Notes: generated from the sequence alone by a model not told the origin. Shown: positions 1 through 8,638, counted from the stretch's first letter. The stretch is 64,000 bases of DNA from Streptococcus oralis (GCF_021497885.1 NZ_CP046523.1:1717501-1781500), one strand, 5' to 3'. Numbers and translations are program-made.

Positions 1-932
1 GCCGAAAGGATACGGAGCCCTGAGTCAGCAGCGGTTGTAAATCCACCAACAAACATGGATAGGAGGTCTGACTTGACTTCCGGTTGAACCCCAAGAATAT
101 AACGTCCTTGATTCTCTTCTGGAGTCACCGTGACTTGTTTTTCGCTACCATTTTCAGAAATGGTCACATCCAAGGTCGGGGCGGTCTTGTCCTTGGTATC
201 TGCTTCCACAGCCTGGGTTAAGTCTTGCCAATTCTTAACCTCATGCGAGCCGACCTTGGTAATTTGAGCGGTCTCAGCTACACCCACCTTAGCCAATGCT
301 CCCTCTGGCATGACATGAAAGAGATTGGTTTGAGTATCTCTAACACCACCTTGTAAAAAGATCAAGATCCAAAAAACAACAACACCTAAGATAAAGTTAT
401 TCATAGGACCTGCAAAGTTGGTGATGAGCTTACCCCAGATAGAAGCATTTTGATACTGTACATCCAGAGGAGCGATGCGTACTTCGGTACCATCCGCCTC
501 AACAACTGTTGCATCATGATCCACAGCAAAGGTCTTTTCTTCTTCCAAGACCAAGCCTTTAATGAAGAGCTTGTCTTCGAAATCAAACTGGGTTACCTGC
601 ATAGGGAGAGCTGTTTGATCCAGTTTCTTCCCTGAGAGGTTGATCCGTTTGACCTTACCATCATCAGTAAGTGTTAAACTGACTGGGGTTCCTGTCTTGA
701 TTTCTGTCGCATCATCGCCCCAACCAGCCATACGAACGTAGCCACCTAGAGGGAGCATCCGAATGGTATAAGCAGTGCCATCCTTACCAATATGGGCAAA
801 AATCTTGGGCCCCATACCAATGGCAAATTCACGAACTAAAATGCCTGATTTCTTGGCAAAATAAAAATGTCCAAACTCATGCACCACCACAATAATCCCA
901 AAAACGAGGATAAAGGTTAGCAATCCAATCAT
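1..932 (-). CDS. rseP: RseP/Eep-type site-2 zinc metalloprotease (partial, C-terminus off the left edge)
   Basis: Membrane-embedded S2P protease that cleaves transmembrane segments of anti-sigma factors, signal peptides or pheromone precursors; the streptococcal/enterococcal member is often called Eep. I read an ATG at 932 giving [12 protein letters not shown], then [13 protein letters not shown] about residues 17-29, the HExxH zinc site in the first membrane helix. About 310 codons are present; the family is about 419 aa, so the C-terminal LDG motif and last helices are missing. The last visible residues ([11 protein letters not shown]) match the end of the PDZ/third-helix region as I remember it. 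It follows cdsA by 15 bp, so it is the third gene of uppS-cdsA-rseP. Confident on family. Confidence 0.93.
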   Translation of the reverse strand, partial: MIGLLTFILVFGIIVVVHEFGHFYFAKKSGILVREFAIGMGPKIFAHIGKDGTAYTIRMLPLGGYVRMAGWGDDATEIKTGTPVSLTLTDDGKVKRINLSGKKLDQTALPMQVTQFDFEDKLFIKGLVLEEEKTFAVDHDATVVEADGTEVRIAPLDVQYQNASIWGKLITNFAGPMNNFILGVVVFWILIFLQGGVRDTQTNLFHVMPEGALAKVGVAETAQITKVGSHEVKNWQDLTQAVEADTKDKTAPTLDVTISENGSEKQVTVTPEENQGRYILGVQPEVKSDLLSMFVGGFTTAADSGLRILS

Positions 933-947
933 TCAATATTCCTTTCT

Positions 948-1751
948 TTAGAAGAGGCCAAACAAGTGCATGATAGGAAAGACAACTAGCATACTGTCAA
1001 AACGATCCAACACACCACCATGCCCCGGGATAAATTTTCCTGAATCCTTGACACCAAAATGGCGTTTCATAGCACTCTCAATCAAGTCACCAAACTGACC
1101 TGCCACACTGAAGAAGACGGCAAAGAGGCTCATTCTATAAATCCCATAAGGGAGAGCAACTGTGCTGTCTACTAGCATGAAGATTGCTGTTACCAGTACC
1201 GCACCTAGAATACCACCGATAAAGCCCTCAATACTCTTATTAGGAGAAACTCTTGGTGCCAACTTATGCTTGCCAAAATTCATCCCTATCAGGTAAGCCG
1301 CACTATCTGTCGCCCAAACGATAAAGAGGGCCAGAAGCACCTTGTCAAAACCTGCCACCCGAGCATCTAGTAAGGCATTAAAACCAAAACCAACATAAAA
1401 GCTCACAGCAATTGGAAAAGCAGCATCTTCAATCGTATAATTTTTACTGAAAACGGTCGTCCCCAGCATAATTGTAATCAAAACGCTGTAGGCAACCACA
1501 TTCCCATCAACAGGCAAAAAAGTTAGATAATTTTCTAAGGGGATTGTGAGGGCAAAGGTCGCAAAGAGGGTCAAGACGCCCTCGATAGTCATGGTATTTA
1601 GCCCTTTCATCTGCAAGAGTTCATGGACAGCCAGCATGGCTAACAAACCAATCCCTATCTGCAATAAGAGTCCCCCCACAAATAAGACTGGAAGGAAAAT
1701 AGCCAGGGCCAATCCAGCAAACAACGTTCTCTTTTGTAAATCTTGGGTCAT
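948..1751 (-). CDS. cdsA: Phosphatidate cytidylyltransferase CdsA
   Basis: Makes CDP-diacylglycerol from phosphatidic acid and CTP, the branch point to phosphatidylglycerol and cardiolipin. The protein is 267 aa and mostly hydrophobic, with about eight membrane segments. The C-terminal part carries the family signature: SAMKRHFGVKDSGK followed by PGHGGVLDRFDS, with the conserved K-D and H-G-G-x-x-D-R residues. It starts 8 bp after uppS, so the two are cotranscribed, and rseP follows. The same lipid pathway continues at cls near 54 kb. No anomalies seen. Confidence 0.96.
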   Translation of the reverse strand: MTQDLQKRTLFAGLALAIFLPVLFVGGLLLQIGIGLLAMLAVHELLQMKGLNTMTIEGVLTLFATFALTIPLENYLTFLPVDGNVVAYSVLITIMLGTTVFSKNYTIEDAAFPIAVSFYVGFGFNALLDARVAGFDKVLLALFIVWATDSAAYLIGMNFGKHKLAPRVSPNKSIEGFIGGILGAVLVTAIFMLVDSTVALPYGIYRMSLFAVFFSVAGQFGDLIESAMKRHFGVKDSGKFIPGHGGVLDRFDSMLVVFPIMHLFGLF

Positions 1752-1759
1752 ATCTTCTC

Positions 1760-2518
1760 CTAAACTCCTCCAAAACGGCGATTGCGACGATTATAGGCCG
1801 TAATAGCCTCCTTCAAAGATGCTTCATCAAAATCAGGCCACAAGGTATCCGTAAAGTAAAGCTCGCTATAGGCTGCTTGCCATGGCAAGAAATTACTCAA
1901 ACGCAACTCACCACTCGTACGGATGATCAAATCAGGATCTCGCAAATCCTTTGGCAGGCGTTGTGTGAAAAGATAATCCCCTATCATATCTTCTGTAATA
2001 TCACCAGGATTGATTTTGGCATCTAGAACTTCCTGAGCCAAGCTCTTAAAAGCCTGCGTAATTTCAGCACGACCGCCATAGTTAAGCGCAAAATTGAGAA
2101 TCAAGCCTGTATTGTTCTTGGTCAACTCCTCTGCTTTTTTCAAAGCTTCAAAAGTCGGCTTAGGTAGGCGATCTGTCTCCCCAATCATCTGAATCTTAAC
2201 ATTATTTGCATGCAATTCAGGGACGTAGTTATCATAAAACTCGACTGGCAAGTTCATGATAAACTTGACTTCTTGATCTGGGCGCGTCCAGTTTTCCGTT
2301 GAAAAGGCATAGACTGTGATGACCTTAACTCCCATCTTATTAGCTGCCTTGGTCACCTTTTGGAGGGCTTCCATCCCCGCCTTATGACCAAAAACCCGTG
2401 GTTGCATCCGTTTTTTAGCCCAGCGACCATTTCCATCCATGATGATGCCAATGTGAGCAGGAACCTGTGTTGGAACCTCAACTTCTACAGCTTTATCTTT
2501 CTTAAAAAATCCAAACAT
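1760..2518 (-). CDS. uppS: Undecaprenyl diphosphate synthase (UppS)
   Basis: Cis-prenyltransferase that builds the C55 lipid carrier for peptidoglycan, capsule and teichoic acid synthesis. The N-terminal HIGIIMDGNGRWAKKR holds the catalytic Asp of the family, and the C-terminal region DLIIRTSGELRLSNFL plus SELYFTDTLWPDF matches the diphosphate and subunit-contact motifs. I chose the ATG at 2518 (MFGFFKKDK, 252 aa), 9 nt after an AGGAAT ribosome site. A TTG six codons upstream would extend it but has no ribosome site. First gene of uppS-cdsA-rseP. Confidence 0.96.
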   Translation of the reverse strand: MFGFFKKDKAVEVEVPTQVPAHIGIIMDGNGRWAKKRMQPRVFGHKAGMEALQKVTKAANKMGVKVITVYAFSTENWTRPDQEVKFIMNLPVEFYDNYVPELHANNVKIQMIGETDRLPKPTFEALKKAEELTKNNTGLILNFALNYGGRAEITQAFKSLAQEVLDAKINPGDITEDMIGDYLFTQRLPKDLRDPDLIIRTSGELRLSNFLPWQAAYSELYFTDTLWPDFDEASLKEAITAYNRRNRRFGGV

Positions 2519-2550
2519 GATCTTATTCCTATTCAAAAATCTATCGTTTC

Positions 2551-2559
2551 ATTATACCA
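2551..2559 (-). promoter_or_regulatory. Extended -10 promoter of uppS-cdsA-rseP
   Basis: On the minus strand TGGTATAAT is an extended -10 about 33 nt before the uppS ATG. I see no good -35, which fits the TGn class common in streptococci. Confidence 0.6.
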
Positions 2560-2611
2560 TATTTCCCTCTATTCTTCTATTGCTAAGTTACTGCTCCTGC
2601 TTACAGATAGA

Positions 2612-2704
2612 CAAAAATAAGCCGCCTGATTGGGCGACTTTATTTTATAGGGAGATTATTATGAAAAAATTTTAGGAGTTTAAGTTAAGTTTTTCTTAAC
2701 TTAT
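2612..2704 (-). ncRNA. CiaR-dependent small RNA (csRNA), copy A
   Basis: Read on the minus strand, about 93 nt. The RNA starts near 2704 with the hairpin AAGUUAAG-AAAA-CUUAACUU. A single-stranded stretch follows that includes CAUAAUAAUCUCCCU, complementary to a ribosome site plus AUG, and then the terminator GUCGCC-CAAUCA-GGCGGC with a U tract. This is the published csRNA architecture of streptococci: a CiaRH-driven RNA that base-pairs with translation starts. The 5' hairpin differs from the other four copies here because the ACCUCC loop is absent. Exact ends are estimated. Confidence 0.85.
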
Positions 2705-2710
2705 GAGCTT

Positions 2711-2743
2711 AGTATACACCTCCTAGCTTAAATTTTTCTTAAG
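2711..2743 (-). promoter_or_regulatory. CiaR box and -10 of csRNA copy A
   Basis: On the minus strand CTTAAG-AAAAA-TTTAAG (2727-2743) is a perfect NTTAAG-N5-WTTAAG CiaR box. Ten bases later comes TATACT (2711-2716). Box, N10 and -10 is the established geometry of CiaR-activated promoters, where the box replaces the -35. Confidence 0.88.
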
Positions 2744-2936
2744 TTTTTTGAGAAATGAAAAATCTAAAATAAGATTGCCCACTTGAGTGTACGAAAAGTA
2801 CCTCAAATCATCTCAAATAGCCAATCTAAGTCTAAAACCTAGCTTTTTCTGAAAGTCATTTCAAGCTGACACCTTTTCCCATAGTTTATAGATTGAAACT
2901 TTGCCTCATAAGTTACTTTCGTAATGCACTTATCTA
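2744..2936. other. Intergenic stretch without recognised gene
   Basis: Between the CiaR box of csRNA A and the stop of the ABC ATPase gene. I see no ORF with a ribosome site and no clear terminator for the transporter operon. Confidence 0.5.
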
Positions 2937-3701
2937 TCAAATCATGTATTCTACACTATAGGTGGCATCTGATAAGATACGAGCTAGAAACTGCTTGGTT
3001 CGTTCTTCTTGTGGACGACTAAAGAAATCGTGGGGATTGTTCTCCTCTACGATACGGCCTCCATCCATAAAAATAACGTGGTTAGCGACATCTCTAGCAA
3101 ATCCCATTTCATGCGTGACGACCACCATGGTCACACCTTCTCCCGCTAACTGTTTCAGAACATCCAAAACATCTCCAACCAACTCAGGGTCTAGTGCCGA
3201 TGTTGGTTCATCTAGCAAAATGACCTCGGGCTTGACGGCAATGGCACGCGCAATTCCTATTCGTTGTTGTTGCCCTCCAGATAGTTGTGAAGGGTAGTAG
3301 TCCTTATAGGCCAGTAAACCAACTTTTTCTAAGGCAGATTCTGCACGTTTGAGCGCTTCTTCCTTGGGAACTCTACGAGCTATAATTAGGCCTTCTAGAA
3401 TATTTTCCAGAGCAGTTTTATTTGCAAAGAGATTGTAGTGTTGGAAAACAAAGGCTGTTTTTTGGCGAATTTCTAGAATGTCTTTCTTGCTTAATTTGGC
3501 TAAGTCATAGGTTTTTCCTGCCAAGGTCAAACGGCCACTATCAGCTTTTTCTAAGTGGTTGAGACAACGGAGAAAGGTCGTTTTCCCCGAACCTGATGGT
3601 CCTAAAATAACAACGACATCCCCTTGATTGACCTGGAGATTGACATCCTCCAAGACCTGCCTCTCTCCAAATGTTTTTGCGATATGTTCTACTTGTAACA
3701 T
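2937..3701 (-). CDS. Amino-acid type ABC transporter ATP-binding protein
   Basis: ATPase subunit of a polar amino acid (PAAT/GlnQ-like) importer, 254 aa. The motifs are complete: Walker [10 protein letters not shown] near residue 34, Q-loop FVFQHYNLF, signature LSGGQQQR, Walker [14 protein letters not shown] and switch [10 protein letters not shown]. It is the last gene of a seven-gene minus-strand operon: UroD-like, small peptide, UroD-like, binding protein, permease, permease, ATPase. Gaps are 3-32 bp. The imported substrate cannot be read from the ATPase; the neighbouring UroD-fold enzymes suggest a methylated or sulfur-containing compound (inference). Confidence 0.93.
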   Translation of the reverse strand: MLQVEHIAKTFGERQVLEDVNLQVNQGDVVVILGPSGSGKTTFLRCLNHLEKADSGRLTLAGKTYDLAKLSKKDILEIRQKTAFVFQHYNLFANKTALENILEGLIIARRVPKEEALKRAESALEKVGLLAYKDYYPSQLSGGQQQRIGIARAIAVKPEVILLDEPTSALDPELVGDVLDVLKQLAGEGVTMVVVTHEMGFARDVANHVIFMDGGRIVEENNPHDFFSRPQEERTKQFLARILSDATYSVEYMI

Positions 3702-3710
3702 CTTGTCCTC

Positions 3711-4433
3711 CTATACAAAACGCGCGCTAGATGTTTTTGCTCTCTTTTCTTTTTTCACATAGCCTTTCTCCAGTAGGGAGAAGCCCCACTGAATCAAACC
3801 ACAGATCAAAATATACTGCAAAAAGATCACAAAATAAGACTCAAAATACTGGTAGCCGTAGGACGCTTCCACACGAGCAATAGCGGTGATATCCTTGATG
3901 GTCATGACAAAGACCAGGGAGGTCCCTTTGACGATATTGATCACCAGATTGGCCAAGTTAGGCAAGGCTGAGCGCAAGGCTTGAGGAAAAACAATCCTTA
4001 AATAGGCCTGAGTCGTAGTCAGTCCAATCGCATGCGCTGCCTCTAGCTGTCCCTTGTCCACCGTCAAGATAGCTGAACGCAAAATCTCCGATAAACTCCC
4101 GACTGTCATCAAACTATAAATGATAAAGGCATAGTAGAGAGGATCAAGTTTGAAAATATCAAAGTCGCTTCCTATGCTTTTGAAAAATTGATTCAGCAAA
4201 CTTGGAAACAAACTATAAAAGAAGAGAATCAATAAAATCGGAGGAGTCGCTCGGATAAAAGCCAGATAGACCAGAGAAAAACTCCTCACCCCTCGAATCT
4301 TGTGGATCTGCCCCAAGGCTAAAAATAGAGCCGGTAAAAAGCTTAAGACCATAGCCACAATCATGATAATCAAGGTGATTGGCACACCCTTCAAGGTCTC
4401 CAGAAAGGTCTTTACAATATAGTCTATATCCAT
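3711..4433 (-). CDS. Amino-acid type ABC transporter permease (second)
   Basis: HisM/GlnP-family inner-membrane permease, 240 aa, about five to six membrane helices. The loop EAAHAIGLTTTQAYLRIVFPQA is the EAA motif that contacts the ATPase. It starts 3 bp after the other permease, so the two likely form a heterodimer. The tail KKEKRAKTSS is basic and cytoplasmic. Part of the UroD-associated operon. Confidence 0.92.
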   Translation of the reverse strand: MDIDYIVKTFLETLKGVPITLIIMIVAMVLSFLPALFLALGQIHKIRGVRSFSLVYLAFIRATPPILLILFFYSLFPSLLNQFFKSIGSDFDIFKLDPLYYAFIIYSLMTVGSLSEILRSAILTVDKGQLEAAHAIGLTTTQAYLRIVFPQALRSALPNLANLVINIVKGTSLVFVMTIKDITAIARVEASYGYQYFESYFVIFLQYILICGLIQWGFSLLEKGYVKKEKRAKTSSARFV

Positions 4434-4436
4434 TTC

Positions 4437-5129
4437 TTACCCCCCTTTTGTTTCCAAAGACTTCTCAAGCAAACGACTCAAGCTAGAAATAACCAAGGCA
4501 ATCCCCCAGTAAAGAAGCGCAACTGCCGTATAGGTTTCCAGAGAGTAGTTCCCTAAATTGCGACTGATCAAGAGATTGCCTGCCCCCATAACATCAACGA
4601 AACCAATCGTATAAGCCAAAGCAGCATCCCGCATGAGATTGAGAATAGCAGTCGTTATGTTGGGAAGAGCAACTTGAAAAGCTTGGGGAAAAATGATTCT
4701 CCAAAAAGTCTGACTTGGAGTCAAACCAATACTAAGCCCGGCCTCTGTCTGTCCCTTTGGAATAGCTTGATAGCTCGCCTTGAAAACCTCTGCAACAATA
4801 GCGGCAAACAAGAGAATCATCGTCAGGAGAACAAAAATAGTTTTAGACCAGTTGTTGATATCTAAACCAAGCCACCATTTCAGAAATTCTGGCAAGCCAT
4901 AAAAGACTAGAAAAAGCAAGACAATCGGCGGTGTACAACGAAGGGTAAAGATATAGCCTTTGGAAATCGCTGCAAAACTCTTGTCTTCTCCTACTTGCGC
5001 CCAGGCCAAGAGACCTCCAAAAAGGGAACCAAGAAGAGTGGTAAAAAAGAGAATGGACAAGGTCATCGGAAGCGCCTGCCATAAGGTCGGCAAAAACTGA
5101 AAGACCTTGGAAAAATCATAAGAAACCAT
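4437..5129 (-). CDS. Amino-acid type ABC transporter permease (first)
   Basis: HisQ/GlnP-family permease of 230 aa, with the EAA-type loop TEAGLSIGLTPSQTFWRIIFPQA near residue 140 and about five membrane helices. Paired with the permease that follows by 3 bp and preceded by the substrate-binding gene. The two permeases are clearly different sequences, as in heteromeric PAAT systems. Confidence 0.92.
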   Translation of the reverse strand: MVSYDFSKVFQFLPTLWQALPMTLSILFFTTLLGSLFGGLLAWAQVGEDKSFAAISKGYIFTLRCTPPIVLLFLVFYGLPEFLKWWLGLDINNWSKTIFVLLTMILLFAAIVAEVFKASYQAIPKGQTEAGLSIGLTPSQTFWRIIFPQAFQVALPNITTAILNLMRDAALAYTIGFVDVMGAGNLLISRNLGNYSLETYTAVALLYWGIALVISSLSRLLEKSLETKGG

Positions 5130-5161
5130 ACAAAACCCTTTCTAGTCTTGAAATTTCTGGT

Positions 5162-6040
5162 CTAGTCTTTGTCTACATAACTAAAGACATCTTCTTTAAA
5201 GTATTGCTGAGATAGCTTAGCAAGCGTGCCATCTTCTTTCAACTCTTTGATTGCTTTTTCGTATTCTTTAGCAAATTTCTCACCCTTTTCATCACGGTGA
5301 ATCAAGGGATAAGTTGGAATGCCTTTATATGGGAACCAGCTGAGTTTATCCGCATATTGGTGGTAAGGGCCATCTTCTGCGGTAACTGCTTTTTCAAAGG
5401 ACAGTTTGATATCAAAGAAGGCGTCATAACGTCCTTCTAAGACCCAGGCATAGGCATCTGCCACTTTAAAAGATTCAGCTGCTGTTAGCTCAATCGGTGC
5501 ATCCTGATATTTTTCATTGTAGCTGGTGATGACATTCCATTGAGCATTCTGTGGAGAGATGGGAACCAATTTCCCTTTATTCTTATCGAAGTCATCAATG
5601 GTTTTGTATTTCTGTTCATCTTCTTTTCTGACAGTAAATCCGATAATGCTCGCTCCCACTGGTTCAGATGGAATGACAAACTTTTTAGCTCGTTCGTCTG
5701 TGTACCAAGCTCCCTTGGTTCCGATGTCATACTTACCTGATTCCAGACCAATCAAGAGGTCGTCATCACTGGTACCCGTATATTCAAATTGATAGTTTGC
5801 CAATTTCTCATCAACAGCCTTCAAAACAGCTACTTCATAACCATCCGATTCCCCTTTTTCATTGACAAAGTCATAAGGTACGTAGTTTTGTGTATGGGCA
5901 ACCTTCAAGGTTATGACTTCAGCAGACGAAGCCGTTTCTCCCTCCTTGGCTGGAACGCCAGCTAAACTTCTCCCGATAATCGTTGCCCCAATTACTGCAA
6001 CCACTGCTATACCACCGATAATCCATGCTTTTTTACTCAT
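5162..6040 (-). CDS. Amino-acid type ABC transporter substrate-binding protein, membrane-anchored
   Basis: Periplasmic-binding-protein-like II fold (SBP_bac_3), 292 aa. Recognisable pieces are LKVAHTQNYVPYDFVNEKGESDGYEVAVLKAV, then YDIGTKGAWYTDERAKK and the C-terminal EKAIKELKEDGTLAKLSQQYF. The N-terminus is a basic pair followed by one hydrophobic helix (WIIGGIAVVAVIGATIIG). There is no lipobox cysteine, unlike most Gram-positive binding proteins, so it is either a transmembrane anchor or cut after VPA. It lies 11 bp downstream of a UroD-like gene and upstream of its permeases. Substrate unknown. Confidence 0.9.
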   Translation of the reverse strand: MSKKAWIIGGIAVVAVIGATIIGRSLAGVPAKEGETASSAEVITLKVAHTQNYVPYDFVNEKGESDGYEVAVLKAVDEKLANYQFEYTGTSDDDLLIGLESGKYDIGTKGAWYTDERAKKFVIPSEPVGASIIGFTVRKEDEQKYKTIDDFDKNKGKLVPISPQNAQWNVITSYNEKYQDAPIELTAAESFKVADAYAWVLEGRYDAFFDIKLSFEKAVTAEDGPYHQYADKLSWFPYKGIPTYPLIHRDEKGEKFAKEYEKAIKELKEDGTLAKLSQQYFKEDVFSYVDKD

Positions 6041-6051
6041 CTTTTTCTCCT

Positions 6052-7050
6052 TTAGTTTTCAAGCGCTTCTCTCACCCACTGGATACGTTCAACTGCGATA
6101 TCACTTGGAATGGTACAATCTGCCCCAAGTACCAAGCCCTGTTCCCCAGCTTCTGCAACTAGTTTCTTTGCCTCAGCCTGAATGGCATCCTTGCTACCAG
6201 TATACAGCAAGCCCGTTTTGCCATTTTCGAACCCTCCAAGAACCGTACGCCCCTTGAAAATCTCACGACCTTCCTTGAGAGTGATTCCCTCTGGTCCTAC
6301 AGCCCAGTTAAAGACTTGGCCCGGATAGTCTGCAAAAAGGTGAATATCATTTCGTGCCCCCTCGTAGCCACAGATATGAAGAACAGTGACGCCACCAACA
6401 GCACTAGCCGCTTCCAGGACAGTTATCTCGCTAGGTGCAATGACGGCTTGATAAGCTGCTGCCGACACTCGTTGATCTTGGATACTTTGCACGCTGAGGT
6501 AGATTCCATCTGCACCAGCCTCTTTGATGACAGCTCGGCTAAGACTCGCAATATCCTCTGCAATCACATCCAACACCTTTTTAAGGGCTTCAGGATCTTC
6601 CACCAGAAAGTCTGCAATGAGGTCATCTCCACCAGACACTTCCCCAAGCAGCCACTTGAGATAGGTCACAGGAGCAAAAATATTGTAAATCGCAACAATA
6701 TCTTCTGTAAACTCTTGCTTGATTTTCTTAACCAAGTCCACCTGCTCTTTTATCCAAGCGTGATCTGGTCCGAGTGGTTGAATGGTCGCCAATTCTTGAA
6801 GTGATTTTCCTTTGGCAATCGCTGGATTTGGATAAGCAAAGTACCCATCACTCATGAGTTTGATAAAGTCCGGCTGAACTTCTCGGATAAAGCGCTTATG
6901 GCCCTCAATATTCTTCTCGATAATGACTGGATTTGAGAATCCGTGTAGCCATTCGTCTTCGGATGTGAAATGATGCCAAAAACCAACTGGCACACGATCA
7001 ACCTTTTCACCTCTAAATGCTTTTAAAACCCATTCTTTTTTTTCTGACAT
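6052..7050 (-). CDS. UroD-fold (uroporphyrinogen decarboxylase/MtaA-like) zinc protein, copy 1
   Basis: 332 aa TIM-barrel protein of the uroporphyrinogen decarboxylase superfamily. The N-terminal DRVPVGFWHHFTSE and the central DGIYLSVQSIQDQRVS are typical. It is unlikely to be a haem enzyme: streptococci lack haem synthesis, and it carries H225-x-C227 (VTVLHICGYE) and C312 (LVLGADCTIP). These match the His-x-Cys...Cys zinc site of MtaA/MtbA/CmuA methyltransferases, which activates a thiol. A methyl or alkyl transfer to a thiol is therefore the best guess. No corrinoid protein is visible nearby. Starts 2 bp after the 67-aa gene. Confidence 0.85.
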   Translation of the reverse strand: MSEKKEWVLKAFRGEKVDRVPVGFWHHFTSEDEWLHGFSNPVIIEKNIEGHKRFIREVQPDFIKLMSDGYFAYPNPAIAKGKSLQELATIQPLGPDHAWIKEQVDLVKKIKQEFTEDIVAIYNIFAPVTYLKWLLGEVSGGDDLIADFLVEDPEALKKVLDVIAEDIASLSRAVIKEAGADGIYLSVQSIQDQRVSAAAYQAVIAPSEITVLEAASAVGGVTVLHICGYEGARNDIHLFADYPGQVFNWAVGPEGITLKEGREIFKGRTVLGGFENGKTGLLYTGSKDAIQAEAKKLVAEAGEQGLVLGADCTIPSDIAVERIQWVREALEN

Positions 7051-7052
7051 TC

Positions 7053-7256
7053 TTATTCTCCATTTCTTACTTTTTCAACTAATAAACTGCTTGCGATATC
7101 ATTCGAGCGTAGAAAGGGGAGACTGGACTTGGAAAAATCCTGAACTCCACGACATCTCTCTCCATTTTTGCAGTGGCTATTTTTTACGACGCTTATGGCG
7201 ACCAAGGCCAGCAAAGCGACAACTGCAATGAAGATACCCCATCTTTTACTTTTCAT
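7053..7256 (-). CDS. Small membrane peptide of the UroD/ABC operon (67 aa)
   Basis: Unrecognised protein. It begins MKSKRWGIF followed by one hydrophobic helix (about residues 7-24), then a soluble tail with a cysteine pair (HCKNGERCRG) and no other motif. The ribosome site AGGAGG is directly upstream of the ATG at 7256, and the stop lies 2 bp before the next start, so translation is probably coupled. Its N-terminus resembles that of the binding protein in the same operon, so it may be an accessory anchor or a shortened relic of a second binding protein. Confidence 0.6.
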   Translation of the reverse strand: MKSKRWGIFIAVVALLALVAISVVKNSHCKNGERCRGVQDFSKSSLPFLRSNDIASSLLVEKVRNGE

Positions 7257-7267
7257 AGCTCCTCCTT

Positions 7268-8272
7268 TTAGAGAACAGCTGCCTGTCGAATCCAGTCCAG
7301 CCTCTCTAAGTCAAAGTCATCTGGAACAGTACAGTCAGCTCCCAGAAGAACACCTCTACTACCAGCTTCAGCCAGCAACCGCCTTGTTTCATTTTGCAAT
7401 TCCGCCTTGGAACCTTGATAAAGCAAGCTTTTCTTACCATTTTCGAATCCGCCTAAAACGGCCTTGCCTGGAAACAGCTCTTGACCCTGTGTCAAACTAA
7501 CATCCTCATGGTGAGTCGCCCAGTTGACCACTTGAGCTGGATAGTCCTTAAATATCGTCACATCATTGCTCGCACCTTCAAAACCACAGATATGAAGGAT
7601 ATTAGTCCCACCAACCTGATTAGCCGCCTTTAAAACTGCTATATTGCTTGGTTCGATATAGGTTTGGTAGAGTGCTGGTGTGATGCGCTCATCTTGAATT
7701 TCCTGGGTGCTGAGATAAATCCCGTCAACACCGCCTTGCTGGATGATTTTTTGAGTTAGGGAAGCAATATCTCCTGCAATCACATCTAGAATAGCTCTAA
7801 ATTGCTCAGGATTTTCAAGCAATAGATCGGCCACTTCCCTATCTCCTCGAGAAGTTTCTGTACGGAACCAGCGCTTGAGGTAGGAGATCGGCGAAAAGAT
7901 ATTGTAGAAAGAAGCAATCTCTTCGGTAAAGGTCTCTCGAATTGCTTGTACCACTTCCACCTGTTGCTGAATCCATGGGTGTCCCTCACCAATCGACTCA
8001 ATAGAAATCAGCTCCTGAATGCTTGCAATCTTAGGGCTATAGACATTACTTGGATAAAGGAAAAAACCGTCACTCATAATTTTGACAAAATCAGGACGAA
8101 TCCTTTCCACATAGTTGCGATGCCCATCAACACTCTTTTGAAAGATACGTGGATTATTTAATCCTTGCCCCTTTTCTTCGAGTGTTACAAAATGAAACCA
8201 AAATCCCACAGGAACTCTTTCCACTTCATCGCCTCGAATCGCTCTAAAGACTAAATCTCTTTTGCTTGCCAT
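7268..8272 (-). CDS. UroD-fold (uroporphyrinogen decarboxylase/MtaA-like) zinc protein, copy 2
   Basis: 334 aa paralogue of the UroD-fold protein encoded at 6052-7050, with the same landmarks: VERVPVGFWFHFVTLEE, DGIYLSTQEIQDERIT, TNILHICGFEGASND and GVLLGADCTVPDDF. The HxC...C zinc ligands are all kept. Start chosen at the ATG at 8272, preceded by GGAGAAAGGT; a GTG further upstream has no usable ribosome site. First gene of the operon. The two paralogues are diverged throughout, so they may act on different substrates or as a heterodimer (inference). Confidence 0.85.
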   Translation of the reverse strand: MASKRDLVFRAIRGDEVERVPVGFWFHFVTLEEKGQGLNNPRIFQKSVDGHRNYVERIRPDFVKIMSDGFFLYPSNVYSPKIASIQELISIESIGEGHPWIQQQVEVVQAIRETFTEEIASFYNIFSPISYLKRWFRTETSRGDREVADLLLENPEQFRAILDVIAGDIASLTQKIIQQGGVDGIYLSTQEIQDERITPALYQTYIEPSNIAVLKAANQVGGTNILHICGFEGASNDVTIFKDYPAQVVNWATHHEDVSLTQGQELFPGKAVLGGFENGKKSLLYQGSKAELQNETRRLLAEAGSRGVLLGADCTVPDDFDLERLDWIRQAAVL

Positions 8273-8638
8273 ACCTTTCTCCTTCCATTTGGATTGAAAC
8301 CATCTTACCACTCCTTTTCCCCTTTTCCCAATATATATTGACTATCAACTCGATTGGAAATTTTTATATCTATAAAGAAAAAAATCCCTGAAAAGCTTGA
8401 TGTTACTAGCCTTTCAAAGATTCACTTTATTTTCATCAATTTTCCAAAAAGAAGCTGATATAGATTTTCTATCAAGCCGATTGGATTTTTTATATCCATC
8501 TTCATTCCCAAATTAAGTACATAATTTTATCCTAATACCAAATTACTACTGAAAAATTTCTTTTCTCTCGATATTTCCTTGCACAAATCCCTTGAAAACG
8601 CTACAATATTAATAGACTATTATTAGGAGGATGGGATT
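8273..8638. other. Divergent regulatory region with two 30-bp direct repeats
   Basis: Between the UroD/ABC operon (minus) and the phosphatase (plus). Two near-identical repeats occur at about 8342-8372 and 8470-8496. Both read CTATCAA(c/g)(t/c)CGATTGGA followed by T-rich TTTTATATC, about 127 bp apart. On the minus strand each gives TATAAAAA and CCAATCG ahead of the operon. They look like operator sites. No gene is seen here. Confidence 0.5.
8579..8607 (+). promoter_or_regulatory. Promoter of the lipoprotein phosphatase gene
   Basis: TTGCAC (8579-8584), 17-bp spacer, TACAAT (8602-8607), about 30 nt before the ATG; ribosome site TAGGAGG. Confidence 0.65.

Noticed and set aside
6052..8272. Reading the two UroD-fold genes as haem biosynthesis genes
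   Set aside because: No other haem genes nearby, streptococci do not make haem, and both carry the HxC...C zinc site of methyltransferases.
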